Source of the DNA: Brachionus plicatilis
Taxonomy: Eukaryota; Rotifera; Eurotatoria; Ploima; Brachionidae
NCBI GenBank assembly: GCA_010279815.1
Contig: QEOQ01000640.1
Location: 1,990,767-2,054,766 of the forward strand
Length of the DNA stretch: 64,000 bases
Direction of reading: 5' to 3'
Of the stretch, positions 11,745 to 22,559 are shown piece after piece; within the stretch, counting starts at the first letter, position 1, and the number at the start of each line of letters is the position of its first letter. Below the pieces are notes generated by a model. It searched no databases, was not told the DNA's origin, and saw only the letters and a program-made list of their open reading frames with translations. Both the position numbers and the translations under genes were made by a program.

Positions 11745-13063
11745 CTCGATTTTAGTGACATGTCACTATAGTTGGGTATTCGGCTATAGTGACATGTCAC
11801 TATAGTGCCTAAAAATGATGATTTTTGCAAAATTTAGTGTCTAAGTTAGTGACATGTCACTGTAGCCAAACAAATTTTACATATCGTTTAAAAAATGTAA
11901 ATTATGATTAAAAAAGTTTTGTTTTGATAGATTTGTTTTTTTTTATACATAAAACAACATATTTTATTATATGTGGATAATAATCAATCCTTGTAATATT
12001 CAAAAACGGCCACAAAAACATTAAAAGGTTATTAATTTGTTTTGTATATTAAAAGGGTGAATACCAAAAATCATATATACCAGATTGTTTTTTTTAATAA
12101 TTTTTTTCTAAAATTTTTATCTGCTGATTGAGAAAAATATTAATATTGAACTGTATTTAGTTTAAATTAATTCTTTATCTCGACGTACTTAGTTTTTTAC
12201 CCTTAACTTTATTCCTATACTTATTAAATATTTCAAAGTTTTAATCTTAAGAACAATAAGTACTTATGTTAAAATCGCAAAATGAACAGGAAAACGAAAT
12301 ACTTCGTGCATATACGATGGCATTCAAAAGAGCCGCAATTAGGCGTTACAAAACATATAAAAATTTAACCGATATTTTTATCTTTAAATTTTATGTTAGT
12401 TGATTAATGTTATATAATTAATCAACTAGCATAAAAATTTTTAAAAATTAAATTTTTATGCCCAAATTAACATGTAGAAATTTCCAGGTCGAATGCTTTT
12501 TCAGATAACCAGCTCCATCAAAGTTGAATGTTCTTCAAATTTTACTGGAGTCAAAAAAAATTTTAAATGCAAAACTCTTTTTAAATCTAGTTCCGAAAAA
12601 GATGCTTGTTTTTCATGGGAAAAATGCAAAAATTGGATTTGTGGAAATTGTTTGCCAAAGAGTTTTAAACAAAATTATTCATTTTATTTTCAAAAATGTA
12701 AATAAAACTAAAATATTATAAGATCTTTATACAATCACTTTTTTTACTTTAGTTCAATTTCTGATTTTATATTCTTGCGTTAAATTCGTTAAATAAAAAA
12801 AAATTGTCTTAATTATTTAACACTTTCTCGTCATCCAGACAAAAACCAAAGAAAAATAATTAAATTACTTAAAAAATCATTTTTATGCATTTTTTTTGAC
12901 TATTGCGAAATGTCGCTAACATAGACACTAAATTTTGTAGAATCGTCATTTTTAAGCCTTTTTTCGACTATAGTGACATGTCGCATTAGTCGAAAAAGGT
13001 CAAAGTGAAAACCAGTATTCGATACATAGTGACATGTCACTAAAATCGAGCAATTCCGTTAAT
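11745..13063. mobile_element. Long inverted-repeat element with TAGTGACATGTCACTA motifs (B)
   Basis: Terminal inverted repeats of about 130-150 bp (11740-11870 and 12905-13063) each contain three copies of the palindrome TAGTGACATGTCACTA or a decayed form, followed by a shared segment around CAAAATTTAGTGTCTA. The ends share AATTGCTCGATTTTAGTGAC. The roughly 1.1-kb interior holds a small Cys-rich ORF at 12493-12705. The left tip continues at about 11205-11222, split off by A1. I do not recognise the family. Confidence 0.65.
12493..12705 (+). CDS. Small Cys-rich ORF inside element B
   Basis: A 70-residue ORF with clustered cysteines and tryptophans (CFSWEKCKNWICGNC, then a terminal QKCK), suggestive of a small zinc-binding fold. 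It lies in the interior of an inverted-repeat element, so it may be a remnant of that element's own protein. A second overlapping frame (12524-12721) is also open and is poorer in such features. No family is recognised, and it could be chance in A/T-rich DNA. Confidence 0.3.
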   Translation: MLFQITSSIKVECSSNFTGVKKNFKCKTLFKSSSEKDACFSWEKCKNWICGNCLPKSFKQNYSFYFQKCK

Positions 13064-13184
13064 TTAAAAGCTGAAATTAATTGATACTTTTTAAACATTT
13101 TTTTAAATATTTTTAAAATGTGTTTTTAATTAAAATGTTTCAAAATTATTCTTTCAAAAATAAAATAATTAAAAAAAAATTCAC

Positions 13185-13325
13185 GCTTTCATTTAAGTTT
13201 TGATGTTTTTTAATTTTTTGTGTTTGAATTAAAAAATGTATCCAATATTAAAATAATTTTTAAAAAAGGCGATTTTTTTTATTTTAAAATAAAAAAACAA
13301 TTTTAAGGTAATATTGAAAACATTC
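13185..13325 (+). repeat. Solo copy of the element-E terminal repeat
   Basis: The stretch from TTAATTTTTTGTGTTTGAAT through AAAATGTATCCAATATT to CAATTTTAAGGTAATATTG matches both arms of the inverted-repeat element at 32290-33245. It therefore belongs to a dispersed repeat family present at least three times in the window. Confidence 0.6.
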
Positions 13326-13449
13326 TCATGTTTGAAATTAAACTCTTTAGTTAAATATAATGAAATTTACTTTTATTTGAAAATTAGAAAAAAATATTGA
13401 AAATTGTATTTTTAATTTTCAATTTACATGTTTAAAAGTCCCATATTAA

Positions 13450-13799
13450 AGTCCAAGTGCGCACAGAACATTGCTCTTTGCTATTTGTCTCTCAAGCCCT
13501 GTCACTGCCCCTCTCAGTCCTTGGTTAGATTTTTTCAAACGCTGAAATTCGCTATTGTTTTCCGATTCTGTTATTCTAGTTTACGCGCGATCAAGGTCCT
13601 CTCTCATGACATTCTCTCGCTCTTCCAGTTGACATTGGGCGCGTTCGAGTTCCTCTAATAGGCGTTGTACGCGAAATGCAGCTGATGTTTCTTGCAGGCT
13701 ATGGCTCTGACTCGTTAGAATCGGTTTCAACTCATAAAATATTTTAGTGTCAGAAATTCCGACATTATTTACAAATCTTACTTTTTCTTCGTGAATCAC
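13450..13799 (-). pseudogene. Decayed coding-like fragment, helical and charged
   Basis: Higher GC than its surroundings. On the minus strand, an open stretch begins EKVRFVNNVGISDTKIFYEL and goes on to a charged helical part (LLEELERAQCQLEERENVM), then a stop, then more coding-like sequence (QNRKTIANFSVLKKSNQG, GLRDK, stop). The stops and lack of ends argue for a decayed transposon or gene fragment. No family is recognised. Confidence 0.4.
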
Positions 13800-14082
13800 T
13801 GTGTTTTCCTTTCGAAGACAAAGTTTTTTTATTGAAAACTACTATTTGGTCACATTCTCATTCATCTAATATGTCCTAATCGTTCATTGTATCTTTCCAA
13901 CTCATCAAGCTACGCTAGTTGCAAAAAAAATTCTTTAGACAAATATTTTCTTGCGAATCAAGAGAATTATTTCTATATTATTTCTATTAAATAATTACTA
14001 ACAAGTCACAAAAAATTAAATCATAAGTTTAATTGATTAAAGCTAAATTTATAAGCTAAATTAATAATCACTTAACTGTTAT

Positions 14083-15180
14083 ATGGAACAAGGAACACAT
14101 ATTCCAGAGAAGTTTATGTTGTGTCGGTCATCAGATCGCTCAATGGTGCTTGTCGCAAATTTTTTTGCTGAGAAAGATGAATGTATCAGTGCTCTTAAGA
14201 TGAAAATTTCCGAGTTGAGAATTCGAGTTGATGTTATGGAAAGAAGACAAAAAGAACTCTTACCGTACTCATTTTTTAACTGGTCAAAAATATTGTGAAA
14301 AAGACACATGAGGATGATTATGCAGTTGCAATGATTACGACCATTGCAACTAAAATGAAGGAAAAAAGAGGAGAGGGCAAATTAAGTTATTCTAACGCTC
14401 CTGAAAACTAAACTCGCTGAGCTTAATCGAGAGGCTGAATTTCCTATGACAGATCTGGTATGGGAATTTAAGGAATGAAAATAAAAAATGTAAGACACAT
14501 CAAACGAAAACTGGAGAGTTCAACAACAATTTTAATCTCAAATAAAACAGATCCTGTACTGGTAGTAGTTGTAGAGTTGGAAAAAAAAGAAGCAAAAATG
14601 GAAATGGTTCGAATATCTAGTAGTCTTCGCCAGATTGTTGAATACAAGAACGTCTATGAAAATGAAGATTTGACACCAAGTGAAAGAATAGCAAATAGAA
14701 AAATCCGACAAGGAAGTGACCAGAAGAACAACGAACTCACAGAATCAACTACAATTAATGCAGGAATTTTCAAATTTAAAGCTATCAAGATGGAAAGCAA
14801 AGATTCTTCAAGTATCACTTATCTTTGTGTTTTTTCAAGAAATGAAACGCTCGTAAAAGATTATATTTATTAGCAAATGGATTATTACAAGCTGCTAACG
14901 AATAAACAGCACGGCTTCGTCACCAATAAATCTTATGACAAATCTCCTTGAAACTGTAGATTTTCCTTCAAATTGTAGTAGCAGACAACCAGCTGACGTG
15001 ATTTACTTGGACTTTGAAAAATCATTCAACAAAGTCTAACATGAGCTCCTTATAGTATAACATAACGACTACGGAATCCCATTTTTGGTCGTCAATCTGA
15101 TAAAGGCATTTCTAGAAAGCAACGCCATTTTAATAGGCTATATTGAATCCGAGGTGACTTAATTCAGCTTCGCAAGATAA
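14083..15180 (+). mobile_element. Degenerate LINE (non-LTR retrotransposon) fragment
   Basis: Broken plus-strand frames. 14083-14298 encodes a helical segment (AEKDECISALKMKISELRIR) and 14475-14873 a segment with YKNVYENEDLTPSERIANRK, a pattern I associate with LINE ORF1/linker regions. 14885-15170 reads as reverse-transcriptase motifs (KQHGF, then DVIYLDFEKSFNKV and NDYGIPFLVVNLIKAFLES) with stops between. It is a dead, CR1/jockey-like copy; the family assignment is approximate. Confidence 0.65.
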
Positions 15181-16055
15181 ATCATTGATATTAAAATAAA
15201 TTGAATATTTCAAAGAATCGATTAAATTTTTATTATTACTGACGACTGTAAGAGTTAGCAAGCTCTAATATCCGTACAGAACTAATAACAGTACAGCGTT
15301 GGAATACACAGAGACATTAAAAAAACTTTAACTATACAACTGTGTAGTAAAAGAAACACTGATGTACTGAAGTGAATACTGGGAGATGGGTGAATCTGAC
15401 ATCTAAAAAAGAGTATAAAGCATTTTTTGACATGGATATAAATGTGTAAAAAAGTAACACAGTATAAGCTTTTATTATTTTCAATTTTTTCATAGTATGA
15501 GACTGTATGATAAATTATAATAAAGCACACTGAGATAATAGTTGAAATTATAATGCAGGTTTTTAATTTTTTTATAGGCCATGGGATTAAAGTGAAAATT
15601 AAATTTTAAAACGCTGGGGTTTTGTGTCCTTGGTGTCTAAAGCTTATTGTTGTTTATAAAACAGAACCTCGGGGTTATTTGCAAAGATTTATGGAAGGCT
15701 TTTCAATTCCACATAGATTTGTTTTTATAAAAATAAAGGAGTAAGCTATTCACTTATAATTTAATTTAATTTAATTTAGCAATTTATTTATTTTATTTAT
15801 TTATTTAAAAAATGCTTAAGCCCCATAGACAATAAATCTAAAAAGTTGTTTGTGCAGAAATTAAATTTATATAAAAAATTCTCCACTAAATGGTCATTTC
15901 AAATATTTTAATAAAATATTAAAGCTATTATACAAATAAAAATAATCTTGATTACTTTGCATTCCTAAATCTAATAGATAAAAATAGTACTTCACGGAAT
16001 CTACAAGTCCACCATTTTCACAGTCAAAATGACGAACAAGATGATGATTATTCTA
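15181..16055. other. Spacer with simple repeats
   Basis: No gene seen. It includes a TTTAAT/TTTAT microsatellite tract at about 15755-15815. Confidence 0.5.
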
Positions 16056-16870
16056 TCAAGATGATTCTATCAAGAAGATGGAAAATTTTGGATCATATTC
16101 CATACAGTTTATGTGGACCAAGTTTTCTACGGTTGAGAGTTTCTTTATAAACGATGTGTTATCCCTATCGAACGATTTGTAATCTTTCCTGAGATACTCA
16201 AAAACTTTACAGCTGACCGAGTTGTTTAAAATTTGATTCAAGAAAAATATCTTGTGCTTGTTATATATTTGTCTGATAGATTCCAACTTGAGCGCTTTAT
16301 TTAAGGGCCTAGTTTTTGTTTACTTATTGAGTCCAATTAGTCCTTAAATAATTATATTCTGACGAATATCAAATTCTTTTAAATCATTTTCACAAATGAA
16401 AATATTATCCAAGTGATACGTGAAAATCGATTGGCAGAACTGTTTGTAAAAAAAAGCAACAGTCTCAGGTTTCATCATCTTTGGTCTACATCCAATGCTT
16501 CTTAGTGAATACAGACTTCTCTCTACTTTTTTAATTTTCTCCTCGACATAATCATTAACCGAATATTGATCACGAATTGGCAAACCTAATAAATCAGAGA
16601 AGATACTTGTGTTATTGTTTTACTGTTTATTTTAAAATCAGACTCACTGCTTATGTTCTTTTTACAAAAAGAGATAGCAGCCGATTTGAAGCATTAAAAT
16701 CAATTTTCCACCGGACAGCGTATTTTTCACATATTTTTAATAACACTGTGGCTTGCTTTTCAGATGGTGACAGTATAATTATGTCATCACAGCACGCAAT
16801 AATCGATAGATTTGTATCCGCAATCACTGCACCAACATTTAGATTAGTGCAAAGTATATTCACTTATAAT
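16056..16870 (-). mobile_element. Degenerate LINE reverse-transcriptase fragment
   Basis: Three consecutive minus-strand open pieces. 16863-16651 includes DTNLSIIACCDDIIILSPSE, the RT palm with the catalytic YADD decayed to CCDD. 16583-16344 includes EEKIKKVERSLYSLRSIGC and FYKQFCQSIFTYHLDNIF, a typical post-RT region. 16286-16056 is a further C-terminal part. Frameshifts separate the pieces, so the copy is inactive. It belongs to a different LINE lineage from the fragments at 14.1 and 22.6 kb. Confidence 0.7.
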
Positions 16871-17229
16871 AAAAATTTTGATAATAAATACAAATCCTCT
16901 AAATTTCTAAATACCAATTATAATTAACATTTCTAATTACCAATAGTCTATAAAGTTTAAAACATTCACATTTTACTAAAATTTTACCACACCTTGACAA
17001 TCCCTGGAAATTTTTTTTGTCACACAATGTTTTGAATGTCTTTTTTAATTGTTTATATACACTTTTTACAACTCATTATTATTTTTGGCTTTAAAATCGG
17101 AGATTTTATTGAGTTGTACCTTTTCGTTGATTTTTTCATAAAAATTAATAAAAAAAGTAACTGAGGTGCAAAGGTGGCAAATAATTGGGCCGTTGAAGGA
17201 TAATACAAAGTCTTAACAAGAAATAGCTG

Positions 17230-17630
17230 ATTAAGTAGAGTTTCAAGAAAATGCGTGTTTACAACAAAGTGTAATTATGAGAAGACTTCGGTGGCCAAAG
17301 AATTACCAAGGTCTGGTAGACCTCGAAATGTTACCAGTCGAGATGAATCCTACATTTTTAGAAAGGTCAGAATAAATCCTACAAAAATCAATAGACAACT
17401 AGCATCTGACTTTAGTTCTAAGTTTCCAAATGTTAGTGTTAATAAAGACACTGTTAGAAAAATACTATTAACGAAAAATAAACAGTCATATACTGCTAAA
17501 AAAAAGCCTCTTTTGACTCTATTGGACCGGTTGAAAAGGCTCAAATGGTGCAAAGAATGAAAAAGATGGACTGCTAAAGACTGGTCAAAAATTTCAATAT
17601 TTAAGTGCAATATTAATTTCAATACAAAAA
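17230..17630 (+). mobile_element. Tc1/mariner transposase N-terminal fragment
   Basis: An open frame at 17255-17560 shows the Tc1 DNA-binding region: ELPRSGRPRNVTSRDESYI, then VNKDTVRKILLTKNKQSY, TAKKKPLLTLLDRLKRLKW. After a stop, WTAKDWSKISIF continues the family pattern briefly. The DDE catalytic domain is absent. The fragment is cut at its 3' side by a palindromic MITE, so it is non-functional. Confidence 0.8.
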
Positions 17631-17637
17631 TTCAGAG

Positions 17638-17929
17638 TTAATGCAAAACTAGTCACAGTTTTAAACTGTGACTTAATGCAAAATACATGCTAAATATTAT
17701 ATGAGGCTCTGCAAAAACTCTGCATTTGAAATGCGCAGTCAAATTAAATACTTTTTAATGGCGCACATTTTGCTGCAAAATGCAGAGTTTTTGCAGAGCC
17801 TCACACAATATTCAGCATGTATTTTGCATTATTTAGCATTTTGCAGAGAGATTTAATCAAGTTCCATTCAAAAGTTACAATCAAAATACTATTTGATCTG
17901 GTTTTTTTGATCCTAAACTTCAAGATGCC
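17638..17929. mobile_element. Palindromic MITE, left end truncated (group A, A3)
   Basis: The right arm runs to CTTCAAGATGCC at 17929 and matches the right arm of A2 (34977-35331), including GCATTATTTAGCATTTTGCA and the core GCAGAGTTTTTGCAGA. The left arm is present only from about 17673 (AATGCAAAATACATGCT, GGCTCTGCAAAAACTCTGCA), so the outer left end is lost. The left side also contains a 24-bp hairpin insert at 17649-17672. Confidence 0.7.
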
Positions 17930-18602
17930 AGAACATGATTGAATCTATGCCAAAACGTGTCGCTAAGGGCAGCCATTTTAAATGTTAAAAAATATTATGT
18001 TCTAAATTTTGTAGACATTTTTTTTTTGATAAAAAATAAACCTATCTTTTTTTGCGATTTTTTCATTTCGATTTTTTTTATCCTAGTTTTTGTACTTTTT
18101 CGATAAAAAATTTTTCCTGAATAAAATTCAAACAAAAAAATTATTTTGGTTTTTTTATTAAAAAAAATAAATGTTCTAAATTTTCTAGACATACTGTATA
18201 AAACCTTTAATATTTAACTTTTTTTTGCTAGCACATTCAACTTCTTTAATGTTCTAGATTTATTACAAATAAGCTATCAATTAATTTGACTGGGTAGATT
18301 AGAATAAAATAAATGATTCTTTTTACAAATTCAATTCAAGTTTCAAATTTAAATTGACCCATAATTTAAATTTAAATAAATTTAAATAAACTGAATAAAT
18401 TTCATGATTTTTAACTAAAAAAGCGATTTAAGGTAAACAATAACCATTTTTTTAGTCTTTTATTTAAAGCAAAATTTAAAAAAACAAATCCATTTTTAAA
18501 TTCCTAAACACAAAAGCGAAAATCAAAAATTCAAAAATTAAATATTAAACGAAAATAAAATCTTTTCATAATTTTAAGATTAGTTTTCTATGAAATAAAT
18601 AT
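17930..18602. other. Spacer downstream of the GPCR, no gene seen
   Basis: A/T-rich sequence without coding features; it probably includes the 3'UTR of the minus-strand receptor. Confidence 0.45.
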
Positions 18603-20930
18603 TTACTTCCTAATTAAGCTTGAGACATTAGCCTTAAGAAAACTTCTAAAGTTTTTATTCAAATAAATATAAAAGAATGTTAGAAAAGCTAGCGGAATTG
18701 AAAAAAATATTTCACTCAGTTCTTCAACTATGGTACAAACTTTATTATAGGTGTAGCAAATATTTAGCCGCAATAAATAATTTGAAGCTTTTTCGTATAA
18801 CACAAATGAGCTGACAATTACGTCAATTAATTTAAATATAATTAATGAAACTAGAAACAAAATCAAAATTTTTAAATTTTTTTGTAAATTATCTGTTTTC
18901 TTTTTATTTGATAAATTTTCTATGAGATTTTGTTTCATGTCAATCAAATTTTTTACCTTAATAAAAACTGTTATTTCGATAATAGTGAAAAATAGCATAA
19001 AAAAAAAATCTTGAACCACAAAATTTATGATAAAAAACGCAATGATCAATTTTGATGAATTAATTTCTTTTACAAACCCAAAAGCTGGAGACAAACTTAT
19101 TGGTGCTTGATTATTTAGAAAAGAAAAACCTTTGTCTGGATATTCAGTATAATTTATAAATTCATCAATTTTAGCTTGAAAAAAATTTATTCTTTGTGTA
19201 AAAATTTGATTAAAATAGGAGACGAAAATGTAATTAAAAAAAAACATAGTTGTTATTAAGTAAAGATATTTTGAATTTTTAATTATCTTAATTTTTTCAA
19301 TTTTTTTTCTTAAATTTGGATCCAAATTTAAAAGACGATTTAAAGACACAATAATTAAAGTTAAATTGGAACAAAATTTTAGAATAGATCCACAAAAATC
19401 AACAACGTAAATTTCAATAATCTGAAATGACAAACTTCTATTTAAAAATGTGCAATGATATCCATTCGGAGTGTTACATTTACCAACCAAATGAATCAAT
19501 CGAGTACCAAGGTAAAAATTATTCACTATTGAATTATAAAACATCATTTTTTCTAAAAAAATTTTTTTTGTATTCGAATTGAGTATTTTAAGTAAAACAT
19601 AAAAATTTAATGAATTTGTTGCCAAGCCGAAAATAATTAAAACATATGAAGGATAAATTAAAATAAGATCTAATAATTGAAATTTGTATAATAGGAATAA
19701 TTCGGTGATTTTTTCTGGAACATGTTGTTTTGATAGTGAGCACAGATTTTTCATTTGGTCAAAATTACACGCTTTTATCATTATTTCGACTAAAGTCTCA
19801 TTTGAACATGAATTTAATATTCTCACTTGAGGAATTCGAACATGTTTTAGTATAATTCTTGTTTTTTTAAACAACCATATCAGTAAGCATGAGCAATTTG
19901 ATGAATAACGTGGTGAAATTGCTGGTAAAACCAGGTTATTATCTGGAAAATCTTTGAATATACAAAAATGCTTGTCATCAGACCAGTCTAAATCAGTTTT
20001 TCCATTCATTTTGTTTTCTTGGAAAGAAATAATTGTAGCCTTGTCCATGTTGTTTATGATGTCAGATTTATTGCTAAAATTTATTTTTAAATTTTCATTA
20101 ATGCGCTTAATCCATTCTATTCCTTGGCTCAAAAAATTCAGTTTGTTGTCAATATATAAATTGATTGATTTTATTCTGATGGATTCTAAAGCATAGCTAT
20201 CAATTGACTGTATTAATCCTAATATTTCTAACTTATCTATATATTTAAATATTATCATACTTTTTACCAAAGTTCCTTTGTAAAAATATAATCCAAGCTT
20301 TTTTACAGAAGCATTTACTTGTTTATTAGTGAAAGAAGCATCAAAACTAAGCTGATTAAATCGAATGGCACTTTTTGATAGTCCGTGAAATTTTAATTCA
20401 TATATCGAAGAATTTTTGAAAATATACGGACATGTGTTTAGAGAATATTTGACAGTGAATGCAAATTCAACAAGACCTATGCCATCAAATGGTCCTTTGG
20501 AAAATGAAGAGCATTGGTGACAGCTTTTGTCAAATTTTGAGCGGAAAAAATAAACTTCGACACGAGTAAGCCTTTCATTTAAATCTTTAAATAGTAAATT
20601 TGAAGAATTAAATCCTTTGATGAAATAAAAAAATAATTTTATCTGGTATTGATTAGGTTTAAATAAAGATTCAGTTCCTCTGAATGAAAGAGAATGGTCT
20701 AGTAAAAGTGTTTGACTCGGCCAAAACTCAATAATTTTTTTCAAACTAAAACCGCTTAAATTAAAGCAAAAAAAATTTAATTTTTGAAATAAATTGAAGT
20801 TTTTAAAGACCAAATTGCTTGAGTTATCCAATTTGGCAAGCTCTGATGATTTGGAACAGAGTTGATTATTTGAATTGACCCATTCACCAAAAGCAAGATA
20901 AAAAACACTTAAAAAGAACCACAAAAGCAT
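18603..20930 (-). CDS. Rhodopsin-like GPCR with large ectodomain (orphan)
   Basis: A single-exon, 775-residue membrane protein. A signal peptide (residues 1-15, MLLWFFLSVFYLAFG) is followed by a roughly 400-residue extracellular part with many N-x-S/T sequons and paired cysteines (CHQC at 137-140, CSC at 346-348). Its hydrophobic repeats have a leucine-rich-like spacing, but no clear LRR consensus. Seven hydrophobic segments follow at about 420-447, 464-482, 505-535, 555-575, 628-658, 685-712 and 735-757. TM3 ends SLNRLLNLDP, so the DRY motif is replaced by NRL. TM1 has ATNSLNFYV. The ligand is unknown. The ATG is preceded by TTTACTTAG with 15 nt between, an acceptor-like site. It lies between the two SLC4 copies, in the same orientation. 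I place it in the rhodopsin-like class by topology only. Confidence 0.8.
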   Translation of the reverse strand: MLLWFFLSVFYLAFGEWVNSNNQLCSKSSELAKLDNSSNLVFKNFNLFQKLNFFCFNLSGFSLKKIIEFWPSQTLLLDHSLSFRGTESLFKPNQYQIKLFFYFIKGFNSSNLLFKDLNERLTRVEVYFFRSKFDKSCHQCSSFSKGPFDGIGLVEFAFTVKYSLNTCPYIFKNSSIYELKFHGLSKSAIRFNQLSFDASFTNKQVNASVKKLGLYFYKGTLVKSMIIFKYIDKLEILGLIQSIDSYALESIRIKSINLYIDNKLNFLSQGIEWIKRINENLKINFSNKSDIINNMDKATIISFQENKMNGKTDLDWSDDKHFCIFKDFPDNNLVLPAISPRYSSNCSCLLIWLFKKTRIILKHVRIPQVRILNSCSNETLVEIMIKACNFDQMKNLCSLSKQHVPEKITELFLLYKFQLLDLILIYPSYVLIIFGLATNSLNFYVLLKILNSNTKKIFLEKMMFYNSIVNNFYLGTRLIHLVGKCNTPNGYHCTFLNRSLSFQIIEIYVVDFCGSILKFCSNLTLIIVSLNRLLNLDPNLRKKIEKIKIIKNSKYLYLITTMFFFNYIFVSYFNQIFTQRINFFQAKIDEFINYTEYPDKGFSFLNNQAPISLSPAFGFVKEINSSKLIIAFFIINFVVQDFFFMLFFTIIEITVFIKVKNLIDMKQNLIENLSNKKKTDNLQKNLKILILFLVSLIIFKLIDVIVSSFVLYEKASNYLLRLNICYTYNKVCTIVEELSEIFFSIPLAFLTFFYIYLNKNFRSFLKANVSSLIRK

Positions 20931-22555
20931 TTTAATCCAAATGATCTAAGTAAAAAAATTTTATTATATTTAAAAATTCGTTAATAAGTTAAATTTTTAT
21001 AGAATTGACTAAATAATAAGATTTTTGAGTGAACTGACTATTAAAAAAAATATATACATATATTCATAAAAATAATATCAAAAATACCATCAATCCAAAT
21101 ACGAGATTCTAATTTCATTTAAAAACAAAAAAACATTTTTGGAATCTATTGTAATCGATTTTTACGAGGCTTATTAAATATACATCAATTTAAATTTTTT
21201 TTATAAAAAAAATAAAAAATAAGGTTATCAAATATGATTTAAAAATAGGAATAAGATTTCAACTTTGAATCTGAATAAGCATATCAAAATTTTAATCGTA
21301 AATATTAATATAAAATTTCTTAATTCATATAATATGGTCCAAAATTTTTTTACCTTAAGCCAATTATTATTCAAATTAGTAGTACTTTATAACCCTAACA
21401 CTGCCGATTTTACCGTTGCATGTTATCTCACAATAATATTAATTGTAATAATATGAAAGATCGAATTTTTCTTTTCAATATCTTATTTTGTTCCTATTAA
21501 TTTCACCAAACCATAAAATATATGCTTTATTTTTTTAATTTTATTAATAAACAGCTTAAATTTTTATTCCTCTATTTTCCTCATCTAAAAAATATCATCT
21601 ATCTAAATCAATAATTTAAATTAAAATAAATTTTGATATGTTATCATTGAACCAAAATAAAGATATATGTTTCAGATAATTCGAATTTAAAAATTAATAA
21701 TTTAGATATTTATTTGAATTTTAATTTATAAATTCGTTTCAATTTAGCTAATCTGTATTCTTATCCATTGTACAACTTTAATTATGCCTGAAATTAAAAT
21801 TAAAGTAAACTCTAGGAATATTAAAAATTCGGTTTTTTCTAATTTTTGAATTAATTCTAAAAGTTATGTCAATGTTTTAAAATCCCATTAAAATTTTCTT
21901 AAGATATTTATTAGTATTAAAAACATAGTTCAGGTAATAATAAAAATTATTAAATATTTAATATTCTGCACATTCTTGATTCATACTTTAAAAAAATAAA
22001 ATAAATAAGATGAATAAAATAAAATATAAGAATAAATGCTATTAAAAGGATTAAATTTAGAATAGAGTTATTTTTTATGAATATTAGTAAAGAATCAGAA
22101 TTAAATTAGAATTTACTTAATTTAAAAAAAGAATTAAGAAAAAAAACTCTATATTTTTTAAGAAGGTGGATGGATTTTATAATGCGGGAAAATAAGTTCC
22201 ATTTTTGTACTAAAGTTTTTTTGCATAATAAACCATGAAATGTTTCAAGATAATAAAAGTTTTTATCTAAAATTTTAAAGATCTTTGCAGTATTAAAATA
22301 AATCATTATTTACTAGAAAAGGTATCTTTTAAAATCAAAAAAGCGAAAAAAAAAACCTAGTTAAAATAAAATAATGGACATTTTTTAAATGACGTAATGA
22401 AGAACACCATTTAAAAAACCAAAATAAATGATGGTATTAAAAATATAAATTATAAAAAATCATAAATTTCATTTTAAAAACTTTTAATATCTGATATATT
22501 AAAATGTTATTGTTTTTGATTTTTTTTCTAATTAATCAATAATTCATTTGTCTAT
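20931..22555. other. Intergenic, no gene seen
   Basis: 1.6 kb of A/T-rich sequence. Short open frames here (for example 21265-21456 and 22106-22306) are rich in K, N, I, F and L with no recognisable motif. Confidence 0.5.
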
Positions 22556-22559
22556 TATG

